32,695 nucleotides of DNA, taken from contig JAHRAH010000120.1 of assembly GCA_020027345.1 (NCBI GenBank), positions 1-32,695 of the forward strand, written 5' to 3'. Shown here one piece after another: positions 24,549-32,695 of the stretch (position 1 is its first letter; each line of letters opens with the position of its first letter). The DNA is from Gammaproteobacteria bacterium (GTDB lineage Bacteria; Pseudomonadota; Gammaproteobacteria; Tethybacterales; Persebacteraceae). The position numbers were made by a program, and so were the translations under genes. Under the pieces are notes generated by a model. The model saw only the letters and a list, made by a program, of their open reading frames with translations. It made no database searches and had not been told where the DNA came from.

Positions 24549-27500
24549 ATGAAAATTGCGCGCACCGCATCGCCGCCGGGAACGGTTTTGCGGCGGGCGG
24601 CAGTTTGCGGGGCGGGTGAGGCGCTGCTTCTCGCCGATGCGGCGCGCGATTCGCCGGCGCTTTTTTTGGCGCGCGATGCGGCGCAGGCGGCGCACATAAT
24701 GGACGAACTCGCATTTTTTGCGCCCGCGCTTCCGGCGCGGCTTTTGCCCGATTGGGATGTTTTGCCCTACGACATTTTTTCGCCTTCGGCGGAAACCGCG
24801 GGCCGGCGCATTGCCGCGCTCGCCGCGGCCGGCGGCGACGGCATAACCGTCGCGGCGGCGGCGACGGCTTTGGAAAAATTTCCGCCGCCGGAGTTTGTCG
24901 CCGCGCGCACTTTTGATTTGCAAACCGGCGGCAAACTGGATTTGCATGCGATGAAGGAACGGTTGCTGCGCTGCGGTTACACAAACACGGGGCGGGTTTG
25001 CGCGCCGGGGGAGTTTTCTTTGTGCGGCGGGCAGATGGATGTTTTCCCGCCCGGATGCGATTCGCCTTTTCGCTTGGTGATGCTGGACGACGAGATTGAA
25101 CAGATTCGCATATTTGACCCGCGCACGCAGCGTTCGCAAAAAGAAACTTCGCGCGTGCGCTTGCTGCCGGCGGGCGAATGCGATCTTTCGGCGGAAGGGC
25201 GCGAGCGTTTTCTTTCGGCTTGGCGCGAACGATTCGGCGAAGAAGAACCGCCGCCGGAAATGTCGGCGGAAAAAGCGCCGGCGGGCGCGGAATGTTTGCT
25301 GCCGCTGTTTTTTGAAAAAAGCGCGGCGCTTTTTGATTATTTAACTTCGCGGCATTTGCTTTTTGTCGCGGACGGCGCGCGGGATGCGGCGGCGGATTTT
25401 TTGCAAAGAGCGCGCGAGCGCGAAACCTCGGCGCGGGCGCGCGGGCGCGCGGTTTTGCCCGCCGAGGAATTGTTTTTGAACGCGCGCGAGTTTTTTGCGC
25501 GCGCAAAAGCGCAGGGCGCGATTGAACTTCGCGGCGCGCTTTCCGCGACAAAACCCCCGCCGCTTTTGCGCCGCGCCGGCGAAACTCCCGCGCAATCGGC
25601 GGCCGCTGCGGCGCGCGCGGTTGCGGCGAAGGGAATGCGCGTTGTCGTCGCGACCGCGGGCGAAGGCGCGCGCGCGGCGATGCTGCGGGAGTTCGCAAAA
25701 GAAAAAGAAACAAACCGCGCGCGCGCGATTGACGGCTTTGGCGAATTGGAAAAATGCGGCGCGGGGGAAATAACCGTCGCCGTCGCCGCATTGCGCGGCG
25801 GCTTTCTTTTGCCGGAACGCAAACTCGCGGTGATTTGCGAAAACGAAACGACCGCCGGCGCGCGCGCGGTTTTGCGCGCGCAAAACTCCGGCGATTTTTC
25901 CGACGCCGGCGAAATATTGCCCGGCGATTTTGTCGTTCACCGGCAGCACGGAATCGGAAAATGCCACGGATTAAAAACCGCGACGCTCGGCGGAATCGCC
26001 GGGGAGTTTTTTGAAATTGAATACGCCGACGAAAAACGACTGTGGCTGCCGGTCGCGCAAATGCATCAGTTGTGCCGTCACCACGGCGGCGGCGCGCTTT
26101 CTTCTTTGGGCGGCGGCGGCTGGCGGCGCGCGCGCAGGCGCGCGGAAAAAAACGCGCGCGACACCGCGGCGCGGCTTTTGGAAATTCACGCGCGCCGCCT
26201 CGCCGCCGGCGGCGGGGGGATTCGCCCGGACGAAAAAACGCTGGCGCAATTCGCTTCGCGCTTTCCCTGGCCGGAAACTCCGGACCAGTCGCGCGCGATT
26301 GAAGAAACGCTCGCCGACATGCGCGCGGAAAAACCGATGGACAGATTAATCGCCGCCGATGTCGGCTTCGGCAAAACGGAAATAGCGATGCGCGCCGCCT
26401 GCGCCTGCGCGCTTTCGGGCGCGCAAACCGCAATTCTTGCGCCGACTACATTGCTCGCCGAACAGCACGCGCGCAACTTCGCCGACCGCTTCGCGGGCTT
26501 TCCGGCGACCGTCGGCGCGCTCAACCGCCTCACCGGCGCGCGCGAAAAAAAACAACTGCTGCAATCGCTCGCCGAAGGAAAAACGGACATTGCGGTCGGA
26601 ACGCACGCGCTTTTGCAAACTTCGGCGCGTTATAAAAATCTCGGACTGGTTGTTATTGACGAAGAGCACCGTTTCGGCGTGCGGCAGAAAGAGCATTTTA
26701 AATCGCTGCGCGCGAATGTCAATGTTCTTTCGCTTTCAGCGACGCCAATACCGCGGACGACGGCGATGGCGACGGAGGGCTTGCGCGATTTGTCCTTGGT
26801 TTCCACTCCGCCGGCGGGGCGGCTGCCGATACAAACTATGGTCCGCCCTTTTTCGCGCGGCGTAATCGCCGAAGCGTGCGAGCGCGAAATGCAGCGCGGC
26901 GGGCAGATATATTTTGTGCATAACGACATCGGCGGCATTGAGGACGCCGCGCTGCAACTGCGCGAATGGATTCCGCGCGCGCAAACGGCGGTCGCGCACG
27001 GGCGAATGCCGGCGGCGCGGATAGAAGAAGCGATGCGCCGTTTTTTGCGCGGCGAAGCGCACATACTTGTCTGCACGACGATAATAGAAAGCGGCTTGGA
27101 CATTGCGAATGTCAACACCGTCATCGTAAACCGCGCCGACGCGATGGGCGTTTCGCGCTTGCATCAATTGCGCGGGCGGGTCGGGCGCGCTTTGCATCAG
27201 GGTTACGCGTATTTTCTCACGCCCGCATTTGGCGCGGCGACGAAAGAAGGAGCGGAGCGGCTTGCTGCCGTTCGCGATTGCGCGCAATTGGGCGGGGGGT
27301 TTTTATTGGCGATGCGCGATTTGGAAATACGCGGCGCCGGGGAAATACTCGGCGAAAGACAAAGCGGCGAAATAGCCGGAGTCGGCTGCGCGTTGTATCA
27401 GAAAATGGTGCGCGAAGCGGCGCGCGCATTGCGCGGAAAACCGGCGCAGTCGCCGGTTACCGTGGATTTGGGCGAACAGGCGCGGCTGCCGGAAAACTAT

Positions 27501-27887
27501 GTTTATTCCGCCGGGGAAAGAATGCGGTATTACTGGCGGCTGGGCGGATGCGAATCGCAAAGGGCGGTCGGCGATGTTTTGGCCGAATGGGAGGACAGAT
27601 TCGGGCGCGCGCCCGCCGCCGCGCAAATATTAATCGCAAGCCACCGCGTGCGTTTGCTTGCGGAATCGGCGGGGGCGAATTCCGTGCGCGCCGCAAGGGG
27701 AGGGAAAACTGTTATTGATTTTTCCGGCGACGAAATATGCCGCGAAAGTTTAATGCAAAAAAGCGGCGAAGAAGAATGCGAATGGTCGGGCGAAACGGTA
27801 ATGCTCCCCCCTTGCGAAAGCGCATTGGCGCGCGCCGAACAAGCCGGAGATTTCTTGCGCGCGCTCGGCGAAAAAGCGGCGGCGTAA
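24549..27887 (+). CDS. mfd: Transcription-repair coupling factor
   Basis: 1112 aa from ATG 24549; GDFVVHRQHGIGKCHGL (RID), ADVGFGKTEIAMRAA, LAPTTLLAEQHARNF, VIDEEHRFGVRQKEH, LSATPIPRTTAMATEGLRDLSLV, VCTTIIESGLDIANVNTVIVNRAD. Confidence 0.96.
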   Translation: MKIARTASPPGTVLRRAAVCGAGEALLLADAARDSPALFLARDAAQAAHIMDELAFFAPALPARLLPDWDVLPYDIFSPSAETAGRRIAALAAAGGDGITVAAAATALEKFPPPEFVAARTFDLQTGGKLDLHAMKERLLRCGYTNTGRVCAPGEFSLCGGQMDVFPPGCDSPFRLVMLDDEIEQIRIFDPRTQRSQKETSRVRLLPAGECDLSAEGRERFLSAWRERFGEEEPPPEMSAEKAPAGAECLLPLFFEKSAALFDYLTSRHLLFVADGARDAAADFLQRARERETSARARGRAVLPAEELFLNAREFFARAKAQGAIELRGALSATKPPPLLRRAGETPAQSAAAAARAVAAKGMRVVVATAGEGARAAMLREFAKEKETNRARAIDGFGELEKCGAGEITVAVAALRGGFLLPERKLAVICENETTAGARAVLRAQNSGDFSDAGEILPGDFVVHRQHGIGKCHGLKTATLGGIAGEFFEIEYADEKRLWLPVAQMHQLCRHHGGGALSSLGGGGWRRARRRAEKNARDTAARLLEIHARRLAAGGGGIRPDEKTLAQFASRFPWPETPDQSRAIEETLADMRAEKPMDRLIAADVGFGKTEIAMRAACACALSGAQTAILAPTTLLAEQHARNFADRFAGFPATVGALNRLTGAREKKQLLQSLAEGKTDIAVGTHALLQTSARYKNLGLVVIDEEHRFGVRQKEHFKSLRANVNVLSLSATPIPRTTAMATEGLRDLSLVSTPPAGRLPIQTMVRPFSRGVIAEACEREMQRGGQIYFVHNDIGGIEDAALQLREWIPRAQTAVAHGRMPAARIEEAMRRFLRGEAHILVCTTIIESGLDIANVNTVIVNRADAMGVSRLHQLRGRVGRALHQGYAYFLTPAFGAATKEGAERLAAVRDCAQLGGGFLLAMRDLEIRGAGEILGERQSGEIAGVGCALYQKMVREAARALRGKPAQSPVTVDLGEQARLPENYVYSAGERMRYYWRLGGCESQRAVGDVLAEWEDRFGRAPAAAQILIASHRVRLLAESAGANSVRAARGGKTVIDFSGDEICRESLMQKSGEEECEWSGETVMLPPCESALARAEQAGDFLRALGEKAAA

Positions 27888-27890
27888 ACG
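27833..27890 (+). repeat. Direct repeat mfd-3' left copy (includes the mfd stop codon)
   Basis: CGCCGAACAAGCCGGAGATTTCTTGCGCGCGCTCGGCGAAAAAGCGGCGGCGTAAACG; 57/58 identical to 30473-30530. Confidence 0.93.
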
Positions 27891-27944
27891 CCGCTATGCC
27901 GATTGTGTGCATCGGGGCGGGCTGCCGGAAAGCGGTTTTTGTGG

Positions 27945-27987
27945 TATAATGGCGTCAAACGCCCGGCGGCGGGATGCCCCCGCCGGG
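27945..27987 (+). promoter_or_regulatory. -10 box and 5'-UTR hairpin of the TPR gene
   Basis: TATAAT 27945-27950; CCCGGCGG-c-GGG-atg-CCC-CCGCCGGG hairpin 27962-27987; SD GGAGCGGAG before ATG 28009. Confidence 0.6.
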
Positions 27988-28008
27988 AAATTTTCTTGGA
28001 GCGGAGAA

Positions 28009-29379
28009 ATGACGGTGATGGATTTGACAGAACTGAAAAAACAGGCGGGCCAACTTCTGTATCAGCAGAAGTGGAACGAATCGATTGCGGCGCTGACCGA
28101 AATCATTTCGGTTATGCCGAACAATCCTGAAAAAGCCGAGGTTTACAATAACCGCGGCAGCGCTTACGCCAACAAAGGCGAGCAGAAGCTTGCCATCGCC
28201 GACTACAATAAAGCGATTGAATTGGATTCCAATTACGCCATGGCGCATAGCAATCGCGGTGTTGCCTACGGCAAAAAGGGCGAACACGAACTTGCCATTG
28301 CCGATATGAGCAAGGCGATCGAGTTGAAGCCCGATGACGCCGAGGCGTGTAATAACCGTGGCGTCGCCTACAAAAACAAGGGAGATTACGACCTTGCCAT
28401 CGCCGACTTGGACAAGGCGATAAAGTTGAAGCCCGATTACGCTGATGCGTATAATAATCGCGGCATTGTCCATAGCAAAAAAGGAGAGCATGACCTTGCC
28501 ATCGCCGACTTGGACAAGGCGATAGAGTTGAAGCCCGACGACGCTGAGATGTATAATAACCGCGGCATTGTCCACAAAGGCAAAGGGAATTACGACTTCG
28601 CCATCGCCGATTACGACGAGGCGATAAAAATAGACCCTAAGTGCGCCAATGCGTATAACAATCGCGGGCTTGCTCGCGGCAAAAATGGCGAGTATGATCT
28701 CGCCATTGCCGATTTTGACAAAGCGATAGAAATTAATTCCGGGGACAAATCGGCGATTCACAACCGCGGGGTTGCGATGGCACTGAAAGACGCGAAGGCG
28801 GCGCGCACGGAAATTGAGGAACAATATAAGAAACAGGCAGAGTCCGACCAGAAAAAATTTGAGCAAACGCTCGAAAAATATCGGTCCGACATTTTAGGGC
28901 GGGGTGGTTACAAGCAACGCGCGAGCAGATATGACGACGCTTTCAAGCGCGTGGATGCGGATATTGCGGCCAAAACTCAGCGTCTGCAAAAGTTGGCCAT
29001 TTGGATTTTTGGGACAATTGGAGGCGTTGGAGTGTTTATATGGTTGGCTGCGAAACCGACGAGCGCATTTTGGCTTTTGCCTTTTGTCACCCTCGGTGCA
29101 TTGGTGCTGGCACCCTTTTGGTGGGAGATTCGGCTGCTTAACTGCGACAAAACGAAAGTGTGGGCGTTGCGCGAAGACGCTTATACGAAAGGCGTTCTCG
29201 CCACGCTGATTGATGTGGACAAAGAATCGCGAGCGGAGCGGGTTAATCGCTTTTTTGACCACCACGACCGGCGAGGGAGTGCGCAGTTAATTCTGGATTC
29301 CGAAAGCGCACGGAAGGACGACGGCGTTGCGGAACGGATGATAAATGTCATTCGCTCGGGCGATGGAAAAAAGGAGTAA
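28009..29379 (+). CDS. TPR repeat protein with C-terminal transmembrane segments
   Basis: 456 aa; at least six 34-aa repeats of the form YNNRGxAYxxKGEyDLAIADxdKAIELKPDdA, then coiled coil and hydrophobic segments (LAIWIFGTIGGVGVFIWLA, AFWLLPFVTLGALVLAPFWW). Confidence 0.9.
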   Translation: MTVMDLTELKKQAGQLLYQQKWNESIAALTEIISVMPNNPEKAEVYNNRGSAYANKGEQKLAIADYNKAIELDSNYAMAHSNRGVAYGKKGEHELAIADMSKAIELKPDDAEACNNRGVAYKNKGDYDLAIADLDKAIKLKPDYADAYNNRGIVHSKKGEHDLAIADLDKAIELKPDDAEMYNNRGIVHKGKGNYDFAIADYDEAIKIDPKCANAYNNRGLARGKNGEYDLAIADFDKAIEINSGDKSAIHNRGVAMALKDAKAARTEIEEQYKKQAESDQKKFEQTLEKYRSDILGRGGYKQRASRYDDAFKRVDADIAAKTQRLQKLAIWIFGTIGGVGVFIWLAAKPTSAFWLLPFVTLGALVLAPFWWEIRLLNCDKTKVWALREDAYTKGVLATLIDVDKESRAERVNRFFDHHDRRGSAQLILDSESARKDDGVAERMINVIRSGDGKKE

Positions 29380-29651
29380 ATTTTTTCTTCGTCATTTCGC
29401 GCCCTTTTAAAAAAATGGAAAAATGCGGCTTCGCCGAAAGGCAATCCAACAAGCCAAAAAGGCACGGAAAAGGGCGGCGCAAGATAGCGTAGGGCAACGC
29501 CTTGTGTCGCGGTAATCTCGCGCAGTCCTGTGCCGGGATAGTCAGCCCAGCGTTTGCCGCCGCGCTGACAGGAGTATTGCCACGGTTATCACCATCGTTG
29601 CCGCCCTGTAAAAAATATTTTCTTAAATGGGAAAGAACGCCCATTTTTTGG

Positions 29652-29657
29652 TATACT
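29652..29657 (+). promoter_or_regulatory. -10 box TATACT, 6 nt before zinc-ribbon ATG
   Basis: TATACT-GATGGA-ATG(29664). Confidence 0.55.
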
Positions 29658-29663
29658 GATGGA

Positions 29664-30020
29664 ATGGCTTTAGGACAATGCCACGAATGCGGCGGGAAAA
29701 TGAGCACCGAGGCGGCGACTTGTCCGCATTGCGGTGCGCCGGGTAAGGGCGCATCAAAATCGGAATCCGCTGTTGCGCCTGTCTCCCCTACGCCCCCGTC
29801 GCCGCCGAATAATACCGCGGCGAAATCGGACGGTGTCTACGCCACTACCCAAGCCACGGGCAAAAAGTGGAAAGGGCTGAAATTAATCGCTTTGGGGGCG
29901 ATGGTGTTGGGACTGGTTATTTCTTTCAACACAGCAGGATTTTCCGGATTGGTTATTGGCGCAGTCGGGGTCGTGTTACTTATTTACGCCTCTCTGATGT
30001 CGTGGTGGCATCACGACTGA
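29664..30020 (+). CDS. Zinc-ribbon protein with C-terminal transmembrane helices
   Basis: 118 aa from ATG 29664; CHECGGKMSTEAATCPHCGAPGKG zinc ribbon, linker, LIALGAMVLGLVISFNTAGFSGLVIGAVGVVLLIYASL. Confidence 0.75.
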   Translation: MALGQCHECGGKMSTEAATCPHCGAPGKGASKSESAVAPVSPTPPSPPNNTAAKSDGVYATTQATGKKWKGLKLIALGAMVLGLVISFNTAGFSGLVIGAVGVVLLIYASLMSWWHHD

Positions 30021-30271
30021 AAATTCTTGTCGTTTTTTGCGGCTATCGCCGTTTAGAGATGCTCTGAAGTCGTCAAAATCGCGCGTTTTGCCCGAAAAAC
30101 ACTGCCCGAAAAAGCAAAAGGGCGAAAACGGCGGACAATGGCAATTTCCGCTTTCCGGCGGCGAGAGAATTGATTGCTGGCTGGAATCTGAGCGATTGGT
30201 GGAGGTGGAGCGCAGTCGGGGTGTTGGAGTAACTGGGGTTGCCGTCTGTTGTTTCGTGGCGGGGGAATTGG

Positions 30272-30310
30272 CTGGATTCCCGCCTCTTAACAGGAATGCG
30301 GGAATGACGG
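30272..30310. repeat. REP/dRS3-like single element
   Basis: CTGGATTCCCGCCTCTTAACAGGAATGCGGGAATGACGG. Confidence 0.7.
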
Positions 30311-30472
30311 GGGTTGTTTTGCCGGGTTTTCGCTTTTTGGTGGGGGGCGCAGGTGTGTCCAATTAAAATTCTTCGCCCATCGCCGTAAGGGTTACCGTTT
30401 GCGGGATTACCGTACACGGCAAATCGGTGCGAAACTCACCCTCCCCCGAAGGAGCAGCGCAAATTAGTGCAA

Positions 30473-30530
30473 CGCCGAACAAGCCGGAGATTTCTTGCGC
30501 GCGCTCGGCGAAAAAGCGGCGGCATAAACG
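30473..30530 (+). repeat. Direct repeat mfd-3' right copy
   Basis: CGCCGAACAAGCCGGAGATTTCTTGCGCGCGCTCGGCGAAAAAGCGGCGGCATAAACG; exactly 2640 bp downstream of the left copy. Confidence 0.93.
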
Positions 30531-30540
30531 GCATTCTTCT

Positions 30541-30648
30541 GCGTCATTCCCGCACTCCTGTTAAAAGGCGGGAATCCAGCGAATTAAAACCATCCGCACA
30601 AATTAATTTGCTGGATTCCCGCCTCTGGAAAAAGTGCGGGAATGACGC
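30541..30648. repeat. REPIN-like inverted pair
   Basis: GCGTCATTCCCGCACTCCTGTTAAAAGGCGGGAATCCAGC (30541-30580) facing CTGGATTCCCGCCTCTGGAAAAAGTGCGGGAATGACGC (30611-30648). Confidence 0.8.
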
Positions 30649-30650
30649 GG

Positions 30651-32660
30651 TTAGGGTGCTATGGAGCCGTCCAGCCGGGTGTCGCCGGAGCGGCAGCGAC
30701 TGTTGCATCGCGCCCCCGCCGATTTCAGGTAGGTGCGCGTCGCTTCCCGGTTGCGCGAATTGGCGGTATCCAGCGGAGTAAAGTTGAATTGTGCGTCCAC
30801 CCGATTTATATTCGCCCCCGCTTCCACGAGAACGCGCGCCGCCGTTGTGTTGCCGCTAAACCCGGCGAGCCATAGCGGAAAATTGGAACTGCCGCCAATA
30901 TCTTCCTCAATATCCGCCCCCAGCGATATCATCATCCGCAGCAAATTTTCACTCGGCGCGCTGCCGCTCCATCCGGCGACGCCGTTCCACGAAAGGCGGG
31001 CGCAGGAGCTCATAATGGAACATTCAAATGATTCCAGCGTAAGCAAAAGCGTTACAGGCGGAGTTGCCGCCGAATCGTCGTCCGCAGTTATCGTCCCCGT
31101 AACCGTCCGCGCCCCGGTCGTTACAAACAATATTATGCTGCCGCCGACTTCCGAAAAACCGCCCGGCAGCGAAAAAGTGTAATCGCTCCCGGAATCCAAA
31201 TGCCCGCCGCCGATGCTCACCGAAATAGTCCCCGTGGAACCGGAAATAAACGAAGTGCCGGAAATAGTGGCGGAAACGCTAATATTGGAAAAAGCAGTAA
31301 CCGCGACCGTCAAAAACATATCGGCGACGCCGGAATGCGAATCACTTGCGCGGACGGTTGTCGTAAATTGTCCCGCCGCCGCCGCGTTTGCGACAATCAA
31401 AACAGTGTCATTGACAAAAGAAAAACCGTTCGCCGCGCCCGCAAAATCCGCATTCCCCGGATTGTCTCCGCCGGAGATTGCAACAGTCCCCACCGTCTTC
31501 CCCCCGGCAACAGTCAAAAAGGAAAGCGTCGGCGTCCCCTCAAAACCGATAGTCAACTCCGGCGGATTGACAATTTCCAATGTAACCGCTGCCGTCGCAA
31601 TTTGCAATTCGCCGATGAGGTTTTGCGCGCTCGCAGTCGCCGTCACCGAAACCGTTATCGGCAAATGCGGATTAACCGAAAAACGCAATTCGCCGTCATC
31701 AGTGTCAATCGCAAATGTCGGCGATGCGGGCGCATTAAACAAACCGTAATGAATGCCAGTCCCGCCGCCCGCCGCGAATTGCGCAAGCGGATTGTAATCC
31801 GTATGCGTCGTTACCGTCAAAACATCGCTGTGCGGCGGCGATAACGCAATCCCCGTCACCAGCGTAACAAAAACCGTCAACGAAACCCCGTCGGTATTGT
31901 CGTGCGAATCATTTGCCGTAACCGTTACCGTGAATACCGATGCATTTCCCGCATCAGTAAAAAACAAAAGCCCGTTTGCGTTCAGATTAAATCCGCCCGC
32001 CGGAGTGCCGAGTATCGCCGTAGTGCGAACGCCGTAACCGCCGCCGACGGCGACATTGCCGACGGTCGCATTGTCCCCCGTCGTAAGAAAAACAAAACTC
32101 CCCGCCGACGCAAAACCGATTCCCAAATCGGCGAGTATTGCCCTCGCGTTGCCGACAGCGGATATCGTAAACGGCGCGCTCGCCCCGACAACCGAAACAG
32201 TCCCTTCGTGCAATGTCATAGTCGTGCCGCCGCCGCCGACACCCCACGAAAAACGCGTTCCCAAAAGTCGCAAAGTAACGCCGGGCATTATCACCGTTTG
32301 CAGTCGGTTATTTCCAAAGCGTTCAAACTCGCCGCCGCCGCCGCTCACCGAAAGAATGCGCGCAGTTTGCAAAATGGCGACGGTGCTGTTTGCGTTTAAT
32401 GTCAGATTCCATCCCCCCGCCTGTTGCCGGAAAAACGCCTCGTTGCCGGTTGTGCCCGTTGTTATGTTTACATCGGAAGTCATTGCGAACGCATAGTTGA
32501 CGGTGTTTGCCGCCCGCGCGAATGTCGTTGCCGTCACCGCGCTGCTTATGCCGACCGCCAAACCCGAAGAAACCAAAACCGCCGCGAATTGCGAACCACC
32601 AACACCGGCGCGGGAGATGCGCTGCGAATATTCCCGGCGCGCTGAATCATAAAAATGCAA
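30651..32660 (-). CDS. Large secreted/surface protein with cadherin-like repeats and C-terminal ankyrin repeats
   Basis: 669 aa, TTG start; Ala/Ser-rich hydrophobic N-terminal segment, repeats ending in ASDSHSG/ANDSHDN...LTVFVT, C-terminal NFPLWLAGFSGNTTAARVLVEAGANINRVDAQFNFTPLDTANSRNREATRTYL (ankyrin). Confidence 0.75.
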   Translation of the reverse strand: MHFYDSARREYSQRISRAGVGGSQFAAVLVSSGLAVGISSAVTATTFARAANTVNYAFAMTSDVNITTGTTGNEAFFRQQAGGWNLTLNANSTVAILQTARILSVSGGGGEFERFGNNRLQTVIMPGVTLRLLGTRFSWGVGGGGTTMTLHEGTVSVVGASAPFTISAVGNARAILADLGIGFASAGSFVFLTTGDNATVGNVAVGGGYGVRTTAILGTPAGGFNLNANGLLFFTDAGNASVFTVTVTANDSHDNTDGVSLTVFVTLVTGIALSPPHSDVLTVTTHTDYNPLAQFAAGGGTGIHYGLFNAPASPTFAIDTDDGELRFSVNPHLPITVSVTATASAQNLIGELQIATAAVTLEIVNPPELTIGFEGTPTLSFLTVAGGKTVGTVAISGGDNPGNADFAGAANGFSFVNDTVLIVANAAAAGQFTTTVRASDSHSGVADMFLTVAVTAFSNISVSATISGTSFISGSTGTISVSIGGGHLDSGSDYTFSLPGGFSEVGGSIILFVTTGARTVTGTITADDDSAATPPVTLLLTLESFECSIMSSCARLSWNGVAGWSGSAPSENLLRMMISLGADIEEDIGGSSNFPLWLAGFSGNTTAARVLVEAGANINRVDAQFNFTPLDTANSRNREATRTYLKSAGARCNSRCRSGDTRLDGSIAP

Positions 32661-32666
32661 GCGCGG

Positions 32667-32672
32667 ATTAAA
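32667..32672 (-). promoter_or_regulatory. -10 box TTTAAT, 6 nt before the TTG start of the cadherin/ankyrin ORF
   Basis: Minus strand TTTAAT-CCGCGC-TTG(32660). Confidence 0.4.
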
Positions 32673-32695
32673 ACTCCCCGCCTTTTCCGCGCCCG

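Noticed and set aside
24503-24697. Longer asparaginase ORF start at 24697 (minus)
   Set aside because: Would run into the mfd coding region; MEKIAILCCGGTID at 24502 is the natural N-terminus.
24541-26433. 630-aa minus-strand ORF antisense to mfd
   Set aside because: Arg/Ala/Pro-rich shadow translation typical of GC-rich antisense frames.
28140-28800. Regularly spaced similar blocks considered as CRISPR or DNA-level tandem repeat
   Set aside because: Period is 102 bp and in frame; explained by TPR protein repeats.
29380-29663. Minus-strand ORF 29348-29707 between TPR and zinc-ribbon genes
   Set aside because: No domain, no start signal, overlaps both neighbours; could be a degenerate repeat but not supportable here.
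1-32695. tRNA, rRNA or canonical transposase genes
   Set aside because: None seen by eye; no integrase or transposase recognised despite att-like repeats.

Overview
GC-rich bacterial chromosomal window, probably from a gammaproteobacterium-like host-associated or marine lineage; the taxonomy is inferred, not proven. Core genes: serC, an M24 peptidase-fold protein resembling the DMSP lyase DddP, polA, a hisN-like IMPase, galE and mfd. A split SoeABC-like (DmsABC-like) sulfite dehydrogenase locus has soeA at 7506, soeB at 11832 and soeC at 20716. Between soeB and lysE-soeC sits a four-gene cassette (Mod - OLD/DUF3696-like ATPase - PIN-like nuclease - Res) whose genes overlap at every junction by a 4-bp ATGA. 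I consider this the best candidate for an under-described defence system: a type III-like R-M with an embedded ATPase/RNase pair. Other structure: (i) at least eight ORFs, plus one with a TTG start, have a TATAAT-like -10 box only 6-9 nt before the start codon, which suggests widespread leaderless transcription; (ii) the 3' ends of mfd (58 bp, 57/58 identical, exactly 2640 bp apart) and soeC (64 bp, about 80% identical) are duplicated downstream, bracketing accessory genes (TPR/zinc-ribbon and NYN RNase), like footprints of insertion at gene 3' ends; (iii) REPIN-like inverted pairs of palindromes have covarying stems and a constant GAAA loop; (iv) a second modular C-rich repeat occurs directly upstream of serC and mod; (v) a cadherin-like plus ankyrin surface protein runs into the right edge. 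All calls are from reading the sequence and ORF translations; no database search was run.
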